Source: Anseongella ginsenosidimutans (lineage in GTDB: Bacteria > Bacteroidota > Bacteroidia > Sphingobacteriales > Sphingobacteriaceae). Taken from it: a stretch of DNA of 64,000 bases. Shown here one piece after another: positions 28,018 to 38,252 of this stretch. Below the pieces are notes generated by a model that searched no databases, had not been told where the DNA came from, and saw only the letters and a list, made by a program, of their open reading frames with translations. The stretch lies in NCBI RefSeq assembly GCF_008033235.1, contig NZ_CP042432.1:496001-560000 (forward strand), given 5' to 3'. Made by a program: the position numbers and the translations under genes. How positions within the stretch are numbered: position 1 is the stretch's first letter; each line of letters starts with the position of its first letter.

Positions 28018-28686
28018 TTATACCAGGTAAAAGAACGTGAATACAAATACCCATACAAGATCTACAAAGTGCCAGTAGAGTCCTACCTTTTCCACCATCA
28101 GGTAATGCCCCCGGCGTTCATAGGTACCTTTTAGTACATTAATAAGAATAATGATATTAATGATCACCCCGGTGGTAACGTGAAAACCGTGAAAGCCGGT
28201 AATGGTGAAAAAGAGATTGCTGAAATTCACATTGTGTTCGGTAGGAATACGCCCCCACCAGTAGCCTTCATGATGAAGATGAGCCCATTCATAGGCCTGG
28301 CAGGAAAGGAACGCGATCCCCCCCAGAATGGTCCAGACCATCCACTTGGTCACTTCTTTTTTTGATCCGCGATGGCCGGCTTCCACAGCCAGTACCATAG
28401 TAACGCTGCTCATGATCAGGATAAAAGTCATGATCCCGACGAAAACCAGCGGTGCGCCGCTGGGAATGAACGGCGCGGACTGAAACACCACGTCCGGATC
28501 AGGCCAGTTATCGCTGTTGCTAAAGCGGATAGCTCCGTAAGCAGATAACAGCGCCGAAAAGGTAAAAGCATCTGACAGGAGGAAAAACCACATCATCAGC
28601 TTACCGTATTCAATGGAAAAAGGAGACTTGCCTCCTCCCCAGGAGCTGCCGGTTTTCAATTCTTCTGCATTGGTTACTGCACTCAT
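28018..28686 (-). CDS. Cytochrome c oxidase subunit III (second copy)
   Basis: A 222-residue haem-copper oxidase subunit III with five to six helices. Typical segments are FFLLSDAFTFSALLSAY, GYWWGRIPTEHNVNFSNLFFTITGFHGFHVTTGV and VEKVGLYWHFVDLVWVFVFTFFYLV. It directly follows another subunit III gene; two tandem copies are usual in this cluster type in Bacteroidota. Confidence 0.95.
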   Translation of the reverse strand: MSAVTNAEELKTGSSWGGGKSPFSIEYGKLMMWFFLLSDAFTFSALLSAYGAIRFSNSDNWPDPDVVFQSAPFIPSGAPLVFVGIMTFILIMSSVTMVLAVEAGHRGSKKEVTKWMVWTILGGIAFLSCQAYEWAHLHHEGYWWGRIPTEHNVNFSNLFFTITGFHGFHVTTGVIINIIILINVLKGTYERRGHYLMVEKVGLYWHFVDLVWVFVFTFFYLV

Positions 28687-28708
28687 TATTTTAATTTGAA
28701 AATGGTTT

Positions 28709-29290
28709 TCAGCGGTTCAAAAGTAAAAAAACATACAGATATATCCATAGAATATCTATAAAATGCCAGAACACGGATGTTACTTCAAAACGCAGGTTCT
28801 GTTTTATCTGCGCGATGTTCCTGTACAATCCGGTCAGGCAGGAGGCGATCAGGCACAGGCCGGCGACAATATGCAGGCCATGAAATCCCGAGATCACATA
28901 AATGTAGGATCCGGACACGTGCCCGGCAAAGTACATATTCATTTCAGTAAGCCGGACCCAGCCGCCAACCTGGCAGACAAGGAACCCTATGCCCAGCAGC
29001 ATGGTGATCCATAATGCGAGCTTTGCCTTCCCGAAATGAAGGCGTTTGGCGGAAACCCGCGCCCAGTGCATGGACGCGCTGCTCAGCACGATCAGGGCGG
29101 TGGATACCATAAATATCCGGGGCAGTTCAAAAGTGATCCATTCCCCGGCTGCCAGGAGACTTACCCGGCTAACAATAAAACCGCTCGTCCAGCCTCCGAA
29201 TAACATTATGGAACTTGCTACAAACAGCCACACAATAAACTTAAGCGGGCGCACATTTATGAGCGGCTCCTTTTTCATGGCGATCATCAT
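28709..29290 (-). CDS. Cytochrome c oxidase subunit III (first copy)
   Basis: A 193-residue subunit III paralogue, shorter than its neighbour. It carries the family segments VCQVGGWVRLTEMNMYF, YVISGFHGLHIVAGLCL and SVFWHFIDILWIYLYVFLLLN. It overlaps the heme O synthase gene by 4 bases, implying translational coupling. Confidence 0.93.
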   Translation of the reverse strand: MMIAMKKEPLINVRPLKFIVWLFVASSIMLFGGWTSGFIVSRVSLLAAGEWITFELPRIFMVSTALIVLSSASMHWARVSAKRLHFGKAKLALWITMLLGIGFLVCQVGGWVRLTEMNMYFAGHVSGSYIYVISGFHGLHIVAGLCLIASCLTGLYRNIAQIKQNLRFEVTSVFWHFIDILWIYLYVFLLLNR

Positions 29291-30189
29291 ATCATTTTAT
29301 CTATCATCAATACCAGCTGAATAACAGGCAGGTAAATAAATGAACCAAACATCACCTGGCGGGCATGTTTATCCTCGCAGGTACGCAGCAGGCGGATGGA
29401 CTGGGCCAGCAGCATCAGCCCCATACCAATAGTAACGACATAAGTTACCGCGCCGCCGAAACCGAAATACACGGGCAGCAGGCTCACAGGCAGCAATAAC
29501 AGGGTAGCAACCAGGATGAACATGGCGCTGCCGCGGTTCCTGCCCGACCGCAGCGGCAATAAATGGTAATCCGCCTTGCGGTAATCCGCATCAGCTACCC
29601 AGGCGATGGCCCAGAAATGCGGAAATTGCCACATAAACTGTACGGCAAAAAGCAAGCCGGGCAGCAGGCCGTACTCACCGGTTGCGGCAACCCAGCCAAG
29701 CAAGGGAGGCATAGCGCCGGGTATGGCGCCAATATATACAGCTATCGGCCCTTTTTTCTTCAGAGGCGTATATACAAAAGAATACAGGACGAGTGACAGG
29801 GCGCCGAACAAAGCAGTCAGCCAGGTCGTAAAAAACCCCAGGATCAGTACTCCGCTGATGCCCATGAACACACAAAGGGCAATCACTTCCGCCGAACTCA
29901 TCCTGCCCGTAGGAAGGGGCCGGTTGCGGGTGCGGTTCATAAGCCCGTCTGGCTGTTTTTCAATTACCTGGTTGAAGCCGTTGGCCGCACCGGTTACCAG
30001 GAAGCCGCCGATCACCAGCATGATCAGCCGCGACCAGTCGATTGCTTCCGTACTGGCCAGCACAAATGCGATGACGGCAGAAAAAACAACCAGCATCGAC
30101 AATCTGAGCTTTACCAATTGGGAAATATCAGCGAATTTCCGGCCAAGGGCCACCGGGAGCTTTTCTTCGTATCTCTCTTCAGCTATCAC
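29287..30189 (-). CDS. ctaB: Protoheme IX farnesyltransferase (heme O synthase)
   Basis: UbiA-family enzyme that adds a farnesyl group to heme B, making heme O for the oxidase. The 300-residue protein has about nine membrane helices, the first aspartate-region motif NGFNQVIEKQPDGLMNRTRNRPLP and the second loop DADYRKADYHLLP. It overlaps ctaA by 11 bases and the first subunit III gene by 4. Confidence 0.97.
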   Translation of the reverse strand: MIAEERYEEKLPVALGRKFADISQLVKLRLSMLVVFSAVIAFVLASTEAIDWSRLIMLVIGGFLVTGAANGFNQVIEKQPDGLMNRTRNRPLPTGRMSSAEVIALCVFMGISGVLILGFFTTWLTALFGALSLVLYSFVYTPLKKKGPIAVYIGAIPGAMPPLLGWVAATGEYGLLPGLLFAVQFMWQFPHFWAIAWVADADYRKADYHLLPLRSGRNRGSAMFILVATLLLLPVSLLPVYFGFGGAVTYVVTIGMGLMLLAQSIRLLRTCEDKHARQVMFGSFIYLPVIQLVLMIDKMI

Positions 30190-31246
30190 GATCTATAACG
30201 CTTAATTTTCTATTGTAAATTCTGTAAACAAAGTAAAACTGCAATCCAAACACCACACAGGATACCAGAAGGTGCAGTGGTTGCAGTACCGGGAGTAAAC
30301 CAAACCTTGATAAAAGTATTCCCGACACAATCTGCAGCACTATCAACAGGAACCCGGCCATAAAAACATTCCGGAGCCGGCTTCCTTTTTCAAATGTCCT
30401 TCGCACCAGCCAGGCACCGAACAAAGCGGCCGCCATAACCGCCAGCGCCAGGTCCCGGTGGATATTAAAAATATTTCCGGTCCGGGCCACCCAGCTATCG
30501 CGAAACTGGTAATCGTATGCTTCAGCTATGCTATCGATCATTTCCCTCACCTGTGTGCCAATGACAATCTGCGCGAGGGTAAGGAGCATCAATAAAAGCA
30601 TAATTGCCTTTACGCCTTTCAGCCCCTTCGCTGACCATATTCTTAAGGCCTCCTGCCTGCCTTTCACCAGCAGGCGTGCGTAAATAAGCAGCAGCACAAT
30701 CGCCAGCGCCAGCAGCATATGTATCGTGATCAGCCCCGGGAAAAGATTGGTGGAAACCACGATAGAGCCCAGCCAGCCCTGAAAACACACCAGCAGGAAC
30801 GTGAAGAGACTCAGCCAGGTCACGCGCCTGTGTGTATGAAAAAGCTGCAGGGAAAACAGCAGGGTAAGAAAAATAAATATTCCAATCAGCACTCCGACTA
30901 CGCGGTTTAAATATTCAATCCAGGCCTTTACCGGGTTGAAATAAATATGCTCCCCTGCCGCATGTTCTTCTGAAAGCTCGCCATGCGGAATGCCCAGTTT
31001 ATCCAGCATACTGTAAAAGCGCGCGTTTTTATCAAGCCGCTTTTGTGTAAGCTGCTCTGCATAGTCCGCCGGCAGCTGACTCTCGTCCGCGGGAGGAACC
31101 CAGTTGCCGAAACATTGCGGCCAGTCGGGACATCCCATGCCTGAACCGGTACTTCTGACAATTCCCCCGACAAGGATCAGCACATAAACTGCAATGATCG
31201 CTGCCAGGCTCCATACCAGAAATCGCTTTTCAGGTTTCGAATACAT
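30179..31246 (-). CDS. ctaA: Heme A synthase (COX15/CtaA)
   Basis: Converts heme O to heme A. The 355-residue protein has eight predicted helices and family motifs GGIVRSTGSGMGCPDWPQCF, then the histidines in EYLNRVVG, FNIHRDLALAV and LQPLHLLVS. The cysteine pair near the start matches the CxDWPxC pattern. Together with ctaB it indicates an aa3-type enzyme. It lies between coxA and ctaB. Confidence 0.97.
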   Translation of the reverse strand: MYSKPEKRFLVWSLAAIIAVYVLILVGGIVRSTGSGMGCPDWPQCFGNWVPPADESQLPADYAEQLTQKRLDKNARFYSMLDKLGIPHGELSEEHAAGEHIYFNPVKAWIEYLNRVVGVLIGIFIFLTLLFSLQLFHTHRRVTWLSLFTFLLVCFQGWLGSIVVSTNLFPGLITIHMLLALAIVLLLIYARLLVKGRQEALRIWSAKGLKGVKAIMLLLMLLTLAQIVIGTQVREMIDSIAEAYDYQFRDSWVARTGNIFNIHRDLALAVMAAALFGAWLVRRTFEKGSRLRNVFMAGFLLIVLQIVSGILLSRFGLLPVLQPLHLLVSCVVFGLQFYFVYRIYNRKLSVIDRDS

Positions 31247-31283
31247 TACAGCACCGCGTCCGTCGACTCTTTAAATCCCTGCC

Positions 31284-33185
31284 TTATTCCTTGGCAGGCG
31301 TACGTTCCTCTTTAGTCCCTTTGTAAAACTCATGGCTAAATCCTTCCGCATCCCCGTGGAAGCCGAAATCATACGGCACATTCGAGCTGATGGTTTGTGA
31401 ATAAGGTACGGTTTGCGGTATATAATCGTCCTCCGCTCCCGGCTTGCTGTAATCATATGGCCAGCGGTGTACATGAGGAATATCTCCCGGCCAGTTGCCG
31501 TGGATGCGCTCTACAGGAGTAGTCCATTCGAGCGTATTTGACTTCCAGGGATTCTGCGTCGAAGGCTCTCCCTTAAAGATGCTCCGGAAGAAGTTATAAA
31601 GGAAGATCAGCTGCGCTGCACCGCCGGCAATAGCCGCCACGGTAATGAGTTTGTTCACCTGTATCCATTCCTCGAACATGCCAAAGGCCGTAAACTCATA
31701 GTAACGCCGGGGAACCCCGTCAAGGCCCAGGAAGTGCATAGGGAAGAATACCAGGTAGGCCGCCACGAAGGTTAGCCAGAAATGGAGATAACCCGCCCTG
31801 CTGCTCATAAGTCTGCCGAACATTTTCGGGAACCACTGGTAAATACCGGCGAACATCCCGAAAATCGCCGCGCTGCCCATTACCAGGTGGAAATGCGCAA
31901 TTACAAAATACGTATCATGAAGGTTGATATCAAGCGCCGAGTTCCCCAGCCAGATTCCCGTAAGGCCGCCTGAAATGAAGAAAGACACCATCCCGATGGC
32001 GAACAGCATCTGCGGCGTAAAATGAATATTACCGCGCCAGAGCGTAGCAATATAGTTGAACGCCTTTACGGCCGATGGCACCGCAATGATCAGCGTGGTG
32101 ATCATAAACACGCCGCCCAGGAAGGGGTTCATCCCCGAAACGAACATATGGTGCGCCCATACGATAAAGGAAAGTCCGGCAATAGCCAGCATGGACATGA
32201 TCATGGCACGGTAACCAAAAATAGGCTTACGTGAATTTACGGACAGTACTTCGGAAACAATCCCGAAGGTAGGCATGATCACGATATATACCTCAGGGTG
32301 TCCGAGGAACCAGAACAAATGCTGGTACAGAATGGGGCTGCCGCCTGTATTCGGTAAGGCTTCCCCGCCGATAAAAATATCCGACAGGTAAAAACTGGTA
32401 CCAAAGCTCCGGTCAAAGATCAGCAGCACCACTGCTGCCACGAGTACCGGGAAGGAAAGCAGCCCAAGTACGGCTGTCAGGAAGAGCGCCCATACGGTAA
32501 GCGGCATTTTGGTCATGGTCATTCCCTGCGTGCGCATGTTCAATACGGTACTGATATAGTTAATACCGCCCAGCACCTGGGAAATAATGAACAGGAAGAT
32601 GCTGATCAGCCAGAAGGTCATTCCGAGGCCGGAACCGGGAATCGCCTGCGGCAGGGCGCTAAGGGGAGGATATACCGTCCAGCCCGAAGAAGCAGGCCCG
32701 GCTTCCAGGAAGAATGAGCCCAGCATTACAATACTTGCCGCCAGGAAAAACCAGTAGGACAGCATATTCATAAAGGGCGAAGCCATGTCCCTTGCGCCAA
32801 TCTGAAGGGGGATCAGCAGGTTCGCAAAGGTTCCGCTCAATCCGGCGGTAAGCACGAAGAACACCATAATGGTGCCGTGTATAGTTACAAGAGCGAGATA
32901 AAAGCTGGGGCTGATACGCCCCCCTTCGGCGAATCTTCCTAAAAGCACTTCCAGGAAAGGAAACGTCTGATCGGGATAAGCGAGCTGAATCCGGAAGAGC
33001 AGCGACAGGCCCATTCCGACGATCCCCATTACAATCCCCGTGATCAGGAACTGTTTGGCGATCATTTTATGGTCCTGGCTGAACACATATTTTGTCAGGA
33101 AGGTTTCCTTATGATGATGCCCGTCCGGGGTATGCGCTAAGTTATCGTGCAGTCCGGTTGGTTCATGTGTCACAATTGTTGCCAT
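31284..33185 (-). CDS. coxA: Cytochrome c oxidase subunit I
   Basis: The catalytic subunit, 633 residues with twelve or more helices. The haem and CuB ligands are visible: TIHGTIMVFF, the cross-linked His-Tyr motif FWFLGHPEVYIVI, the CuB pair VWAHHMFVSG and the haem pair HDTYFVIAHFHLVMG. The N- and C-termini are cytosolic and soluble. It follows subunit II by 19 bases. Confidence 0.98.
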   Translation of the reverse strand: MATIVTHEPTGLHDNLAHTPDGHHHKETFLTKYVFSQDHKMIAKQFLITGIVMGIVGMGLSLLFRIQLAYPDQTFPFLEVLLGRFAEGGRISPSFYLALVTIHGTIMVFFVLTAGLSGTFANLLIPLQIGARDMASPFMNMLSYWFFLAASIVMLGSFFLEAGPASSGWTVYPPLSALPQAIPGSGLGMTFWLISIFLFIISQVLGGINYISTVLNMRTQGMTMTKMPLTVWALFLTAVLGLLSFPVLVAAVVLLIFDRSFGTSFYLSDIFIGGEALPNTGGSPILYQHLFWFLGHPEVYIVIMPTFGIVSEVLSVNSRKPIFGYRAMIMSMLAIAGLSFIVWAHHMFVSGMNPFLGGVFMITTLIIAVPSAVKAFNYIATLWRGNIHFTPQMLFAIGMVSFFISGGLTGIWLGNSALDINLHDTYFVIAHFHLVMGSAAIFGMFAGIYQWFPKMFGRLMSSRAGYLHFWLTFVAAYLVFFPMHFLGLDGVPRRYYEFTAFGMFEEWIQVNKLITVAAIAGGAAQLIFLYNFFRSIFKGEPSTQNPWKSNTLEWTTPVERIHGNWPGDIPHVHRWPYDYSKPGAEDDYIPQTVPYSQTISSNVPYDFGFHGDAEGFSHEFYKGTKEERTPAKE

Positions 33186-33204
33186 GTCTAAATCTCTTCT
33201 ACTG

Positions 33205-34383
33205 TTAATTAATGTTCAACGCCAATGATTTGTTTTCCGGCGAAGACGCTGTGTCACCGGACTGTGCATTCTGCAACTGCTCCTTCATATCTCCGCTGTA
33301 GAAGGGCTGCTGCTCCTTCAGCCATTGCTGGTAGTCCATCTCCGAAAGTATGGTTACCTTCATGGACATATTATAATGGGAGGAACCGCATATTTTATTG
33401 CAATAGAGCATGTAATTGAACTCAGCATTCCCGGTTTTCTCCTTCATTTCTTCCGTAGTAAGCGTAGGCGTAAAATAAAAGAAGGTAGGCATCCCGGGCA
33501 CTGTATTCATCTGTACCCGCAGCGTAGGGATATAAGCGCTATGGATCACGTCCAGGGCGCCGAATATCATTTTCACCGGCTTCCCTACCGGAAGTACCAG
33601 TTCGGAAGGCATCAGGTCATCCTGAGAGGTCTGGTTCGTAAAGTCGACACCCAGCGCGTTTACCGAATTGATCAGCTTGTAATCCCTTGGGCCGAGTTCG
33701 CCGTCGCTGCCCGGATACCTGACCAGCCAGTTGAACTGCCGCCCTACCACTTCCACCACCAGCGGGTCCTTGGCCTGCTTATTGGGATTGGTCATCCGGT
33801 TCCAGTTTACCCAGCCGAATACCACCAATAAGGTCAGCACCACGGCCGGCACAGTGGTCCAGATAATCTCCAGTTTATCATTATGCGGATAGAAGAAGGC
33901 TTTCCTGCCCTTCTTCTGCCGGTATTTAAAAGCAAAGCCCAGCAAAAGAATATGCGTGACGACGAACACGAACATGGTAATAACGAAAGTCGTAATATAC
34001 ATGCTGTCCCAGCTCTTACCGTGTTCGGAAGCCGCATCCGGCAGGGTCAGGGCGCCGTGTACCTTTATCTCCCAAAAGGAAAAGTAAATGCCCGCGATAA
34101 GGAAGACAAAGAACAAACCTCCGTTTATTGCGTTCCAGGGAATATTCTTCCTTGTCCCTGCCGCCTCCGTACTTAATTCATATACCTGCAGCACACGACC
34201 GATAATGATCAGCGCCTGGCCAATCAACACGATCAGTACCGCGTAAAAAAGAACTGTCAACCATACGCCCCCACTTTCTGAAGCAGTATCGCCAAACTCA
34301 CCGGGCTGTGCGGCTAAAAGCGCATTAGTAAAAAAGCACAGCGCCAGGGCTAACAGAAAAGATAATTTATTTCGCAGCGACAT
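33205..34383 (-). CDS. coxB: Cytochrome c oxidase subunit II
   Basis: A 392-residue subunit II. A signal-like N-terminus and additional helices are followed by the two usual transmembrane helices. The periplasmic cupredoxin domain has the CuA site intact: Cys328, Cys332, His336 and Met339 in YCNKICGSSHYNMS, with the upstream histidine in VIHSAYIP. There is no fused cytochrome c domain. It follows actF by 17 bases, which supports electron transfer from the Act complex straight to this oxidase. Confidence 0.97.
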   Translation of the reverse strand: MSLRNKLSFLLALALCFFTNALLAAQPGEFGDTASESGGVWLTVLFYAVLIVLIGQALIIIGRVLQVYELSTEAAGTRKNIPWNAINGGLFFVFLIAGIYFSFWEIKVHGALTLPDAASEHGKSWDSMYITTFVITMFVFVVTHILLLGFAFKYRQKKGRKAFFYPHNDKLEIIWTTVPAVVLTLLVVFGWVNWNRMTNPNKQAKDPLVVEVVGRQFNWLVRYPGSDGELGPRDYKLINSVNALGVDFTNQTSQDDLMPSELVLPVGKPVKMIFGALDVIHSAYIPTLRVQMNTVPGMPTFFYFTPTLTTEEMKEKTGNAEFNYMLYCNKICGSSHYNMSMKVTILSEMDYQQWLKEQQPFYSGDMKEQLQNAQSGDTASSPENKSLALNIN

Positions 34384-34400
34384 CTCGAAGATTTAAACTT

Positions 34401-35603
34401 TTATATATGATGGTGTAAACTCTCTTCCATATAAGGGTGATTCCTGGCATAAAGAGGAGCTTTGCTCAGTGCCTTGAGTACCAGGAAGGCAAACAAACCG
34501 GCATATCCGATGAACGTTCCCAGTTCCAGGTAACCAAACTCGCGCTCGGTCCCCATCATCCCCGGCATGATCATCAGGTAAAGGTCAAGCCAGTGGGCGC
34601 AGATAACCAGGAGGCAAACGTATTTTACCGTTTTCAGTTTTCTTTTCGCATCCCTGGTCATAAAGAGCATAAAGGGCGCGAAAAAGTTCAGGACAAAGCT
34701 AAGCCAAAACCAGAAACGGTATGTTCCCGTCCACCTTTTGTAGAAATAAACAACCTCTTCAGGGATGTTTGCATACCATATCAGCAGGAGCTGGGCAATA
34801 AAAATATAGGCCCAGAAAATAGTGAATGCAAACACGAACTTCCCGATATCATGAATATGACTTTCATTAACGGCGGTAAAGTATCCTTTTTCTTTCAGCG
34901 AAGTTACGATAAAACCAATGGTTGCCAGCCCGCTCACCCAAAGTGCAGCCAGGTTATACCAGCCGAACATCGTGCTGTACCAGTGCGTTTCAATGGACAT
35001 GATCAGGTCAAAGGCAAACAGGGGAAACGTGAAATTGAAGATAGCGCAGAAGATGGCGGAATAAACGATACCCTTTTTAAAGTACCGCAAGCCGCCTTCA
35101 AAGTCTTCTTTAAGTGAAAACTGACGCAGTTTCCAGGCAAAAAAGCCCCATACCAGCATAAATCCTATGACCCTTGCCATAAACATGGGAACGTTCATAT
35201 AGCTGGTCTTCCCGGCTATAATGGGATCATATTCCGGGCTGGCCGGATCCGAAAGCGCGGGGTCCGCCCAGTGATGATACAGGTTATGCGTACCCAAACC
35301 CGCCGCCAGCACAATCACCAGGAGAATGGCGGCATAAGGAATCACGGCCATGAAGGCCTGGGGAACACGCAGAATATTGGTACCCCAGCCGGCCTGGGCT
35401 ATGTATTGAATGGCGCAGTACATCACTCCCGAAAAAGCGATCAGCACCATGTAGTAATTATTGAGCAGCAGGTTGGCCCAGGTACGTTCGGTATCGCCGG
35501 TAATAAAGCCGGCAGCGATACAGATCACCCCAACAGCAACCATCGCAAGGCTGATGGTCTTTGTTTTGCCTGAAAACTCATATTGTTCGTTCTGTAACTG
35601 CAT
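34401..35603 (-). CDS. actF: Alternative complex III subunit ActF
   Basis: A polytopic quinol-oxidising complex subunit of 400 residues with about ten helices, a paralogue of ActC. It matches the quinone-binding subunit 2 of Bacteroidota Act complexes: NYYMVLIAFSGVMYCAIQYI near the start and FWAYIFIAQLLLIWYANIPEE in the middle. It sits at the conserved place between actE and coxB. Confidence 0.93.
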   Translation of the reverse strand: MQLQNEQYEFSGKTKTISLAMVAVGVICIAAGFITGDTERTWANLLLNNYYMVLIAFSGVMYCAIQYIAQAGWGTNILRVPQAFMAVIPYAAILLVIVLAAGLGTHNLYHHWADPALSDPASPEYDPIIAGKTSYMNVPMFMARVIGFMLVWGFFAWKLRQFSLKEDFEGGLRYFKKGIVYSAIFCAIFNFTFPLFAFDLIMSIETHWYSTMFGWYNLAALWVSGLATIGFIVTSLKEKGYFTAVNESHIHDIGKFVFAFTIFWAYIFIAQLLLIWYANIPEEVVYFYKRWTGTYRFWFWLSFVLNFFAPFMLFMTRDAKRKLKTVKYVCLLVICAHWLDLYLMIMPGMMGTEREFGYLELGTFIGYAGLFAFLVLKALSKAPLYARNHPYMEESLHHHI

Positions 35604-35624
35604 TCTGAAATACGTTTACCAATA

Positions 35625-36218
35625 TTATAACTTTTGTAATTCCTGTACATACAATACGATCTTCCACCTTTCCTCCGGGGTGACCAGGGAAGCATGCGGC
35701 CCCATCACGTTATAGCCGTAGGTAATGGTATGATAGAGCATACCGGGAGTATATTCGATGAGCGGTCCGCCCGTACGGGCACGTACACCCGTCGCATCAT
35801 TGAACTTAGGCGGAGGTGTCGGATAATTCCCGTTCACAACCACTCCTCCGTCAGCCTGCCCTGTTTCGCCATGGCAGTGGGAGCAGTAAGAAAGATAAAG
35901 CCCCTTTCCCTGTGCGAGGGCGCCTTTTGTGCCGGCGAGAGGATTCGTCGTAAAAGCCCGTCCGGCAGCCACGAAGCCCGAATCTTCCTTGGCATAAGGA
36001 AAGTAAAACTCCTCCTCGGCCCGTACCGTTCCCTCAGGGGGCAGCTGCGCGGTTCTGCCGTCAGCAAATGCGGAATTCGGCTGATCCGGATTATAAGCTA
36101 CCGGTTCATACATTTGGGGAGCATATTCCCATCCGGGTTTCCGCCGGACCTTTGAACAGGATACCAGTATCAAAGCCGCAACAAATGCACTTAAAAATAA
36201 AATTCCGGCTCTCTTCAT
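35625..36218 (-). CDS. actE: Alternative complex III monohaem cytochrome c ActE
   Basis: A 197-residue lipoprotein (lipobox LILVSC) with one haem c site, YCSHCHG, and the distal methionine region YNVMGPHASL. It should hand electrons from the Act complex to the oxidase. Position between actD and actF is canonical. Confidence 0.95.
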   Translation of the reverse strand: MKRAGILFLSAFVAALILVSCSKVRRKPGWEYAPQMYEPVAYNPDQPNSAFADGRTAQLPPEGTVRAEEEFYFPYAKEDSGFVAAGRAFTTNPLAGTKGALAQGKGLYLSYCSHCHGETGQADGGVVVNGNYPTPPPKFNDATGVRARTGGPLIEYTPGMLYHTITYGYNVMGPHASLVTPEERWKIVLYVQELQKL

Positions 36219-36256
36219 TTTAATGTCTTCAAATTATTCACAGAATCAATTTCAAA

Positions 36257-36775
36257 TCAGTAAGCAGCTTCCTTTTGCTTGATCTCCACCGCTCCCGAAT
36301 CGCGAAGCAGGGAATTTATACCTTCAGGATCTTCCGCATCATTCAGGGAAACGGCCACTACAAAGCGGTCATCCGTTGCCCGTTCATCCATGATCCGGGG
36401 AGTCGAACCGGGAATATTGCGGTTCACGATGAAAAACGTAAGCCCCATACCGTAGGAAGCAAACAAGACCGTCATTTCAAAACAAATAGGAATAAAGCTG
36501 ATGATCGGGAAGTTTGGTTTTCCGCCAATGTTCATGGGCCAGTCATACGTGATCATGTACCACATCATCAGGAATGCACAGGAAACGCCCAGGCAGCCGA
36601 AGCAAAAAGCGGCAATATCCAGCCTGGAGCGCCTTACCCCAACCAGGTTCTCCAGCCCGTGTACCGGGTAGGGGGTATAGACATCGTGTATCTTTATTCC
36701 CGCCGATTGCAGGCGCCCGATACCGGATTTCAGTATATCCTCGTCGTCATAGAGGGCTACTGCATATTTATTCAT
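36257..36775 (-). CDS. actD: Alternative complex III subunit ActD (DUF3341)
   Basis: A 172-residue membrane protein with two helices and a short alpha/beta part at the N-terminus ([31 protein letters not shown]). This is the DUF3341/ActD pattern. ATG 36775 overlaps the actC stop by 8 bases and gives the usual start [11 protein letters not shown]; an upstream ATG at 36811 is unlikely. Confidence 0.94.
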   Translation of the reverse strand: MNKYAVALYDDEDILKSGIGRLQSAGIKIHDVYTPYPVHGLENLVGVRRSRLDIAAFCFGCLGVSCAFLMMWYMITYDWPMNIGGKPNFPIISFIPICFEMTVLFASYGMGLTFFIVNRNIPGSTPRIMDERATDDRFVVAVSLNDAEDPEGINSLLRDSGAVEIKQKEAAY

Positions 36776-38228
36776 GATTCTCTCCTTTCCTGACATTTGT
36801 TGTTGCTGCAATAACCACTCCCCCTGTTTCAGGCGAGAACTGGTAGGTCTTCCCTTCTTTGGCCGCCATACGCTTTTTTGCCGCTTCGCTGGAATTCCTC
36901 AGCAGCAGTTTCACCTCAGCCATCGCTACACCGGGCAGGAACTTAATAAAAAGCATAAACAGGGTAAAGAATACCCCTATGGATCCGACGAATACGCCCA
37001 CATCGTAGAAAGTAGGATGGAACATCGCCCAGCTGGAGGGAAGGAAATCCCTGTGAAGCGAAGTAACGATAATTACAAAACGCTCAAACCACATCCCGAT
37101 ATTTACCACGATAGAAATAAAGAAGGTGAAGGCCAGGCTTGTACGAAGCTTTTTGAACCACATTAACTGCGGAGAGATCACGTTGCAGGTCATCATAATC
37201 CAGTAAGCCCACCAGTACGGTCCGGAAACCCGGTTAAGGAAAAGGTATTGTTCATACTCCACGCCGGAATACCAGGCGATGAAAAGCTCCGTCAGGTAGG
37301 CGGCGCCAACGATGGACCCGGTGACCATGATGATAATATTCATCAGCTCAATATGGTAGAGGGTAATATAATTTTCAAGCCTCATTGCTTTCCGGGCTAC
37401 CAGGAGCAGGGTCTGCACCATGGCAAAACCGGAAAAGATAGCGCCCGCCACAAAATAAGGCGGGAAGAGCGTCGCATGCCAGCCAGGGATCAGGGAGGTG
37501 GCAAAGTCCATGGATACCACCGTGTGTACGGAAAGTACCAGGGGTGTTGCCAGGCCCGAAAGAATAAGCGAAACCGCCTCGAAGCGAACCCAGGAACGCG
37601 CCGAGCCCGTCCAGCCGAAACTTAAAAAGCCGTATACTTTTTTTGCTACACCTTTTGCCCGGTCGCGGATAGTGGCGATATCAGGCAGCAGGCCGATATA
37701 CCAGAACAGCAGCGATACCGAGAAATAGGTGGAGATCGCAAATACGTCCCATACCAGCGGCGAGTTAAAGTTTACCCAAAGGGAGCCGTACTGGTTTGGC
37801 AACGGCAAGGCCCAGTAAAAAAGCCAGGGCCGCCCCATATGGGTAAAGATATAGGTGATGGCGCAGATTACGGCGAAAAGCGTCATGGCTTCCGCCGAGC
37901 GGTTAATGGAATTCCGCCAGTTTTGCCGGAACAGCAAAAGGATGGCAGAGATCAGCGTCCCTGCATGCCCGATACCTACCCACCAGACAAAGGTGGTAAT
38001 GTCCCATGCCCATCCAACGGTTTTGTTAAGGCCCCATGCACCTATACCAACCGTCATTGTATAGCCGGCGGAATACAGCCAAAGGCAAAGCCCCAAAAAC
38101 GAGAAGATAAAGCCTATCCACCAGGCTTTGGTGGGTTTTCCTTCTACAGGTCTGCTGATATCCTCCGTGATATCGTGCAGGGAAGGATTGCCAGTAACAA
38201 GTGGTGTTCTTATAATTGATTCGTGCAT
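36768..38228 (-). CDS. actC: Alternative complex III subunit ActC (NrfD-like)
   Basis: A 486-residue integral membrane protein of the NrfD/PsrC family with about ten helices, thought to bind menaquinol. Segments such as [20 protein letters not shown] and [20 protein letters not shown] are typical. It lies between actB and actD. Confidence 0.96.
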   Translation of the reverse strand: MHESIIRTPLVTGNPSLHDITEDISRPVEGKPTKAWWIGFIFSFLGLCLWLYSAGYTMTVGIGAWGLNKTVGWAWDITTFVWWVGIGHAGTLISAILLLFRQNWRNSINRSAEAMTLFAVICAITYIFTHMGRPWLFYWALPLPNQYGSLWVNFNSPLVWDVFAISTYFSVSLLFWYIGLLPDIATIRDRAKGVAKKVYGFLSFGWTGSARSWVRFEAVSLILSGLATPLVLSVHTVVSMDFATSLIPGWHATLFPPYFVAGAIFSGFAMVQTLLLVARKAMRLENYITLYHIELMNIIIMVTGSIVGAAYLTELFIAWYSGVEYEQYLFLNRVSGPYWWAYWIMMTCNVISPQLMWFKKLRTSLAFTFFISIVVNIGMWFERFVIIVTSLHRDFLPSSWAMFHPTFYDVGVFVGSIGVFFTLFMLFIKFLPGVAMAEVKLLLRNSSEAAKKRMAAKEGKTYQFSPETGGVVIAATTNVRKGENHE

Positions 38229-38252
38229 AGCTAAATCCGGTTCCTAATTAAA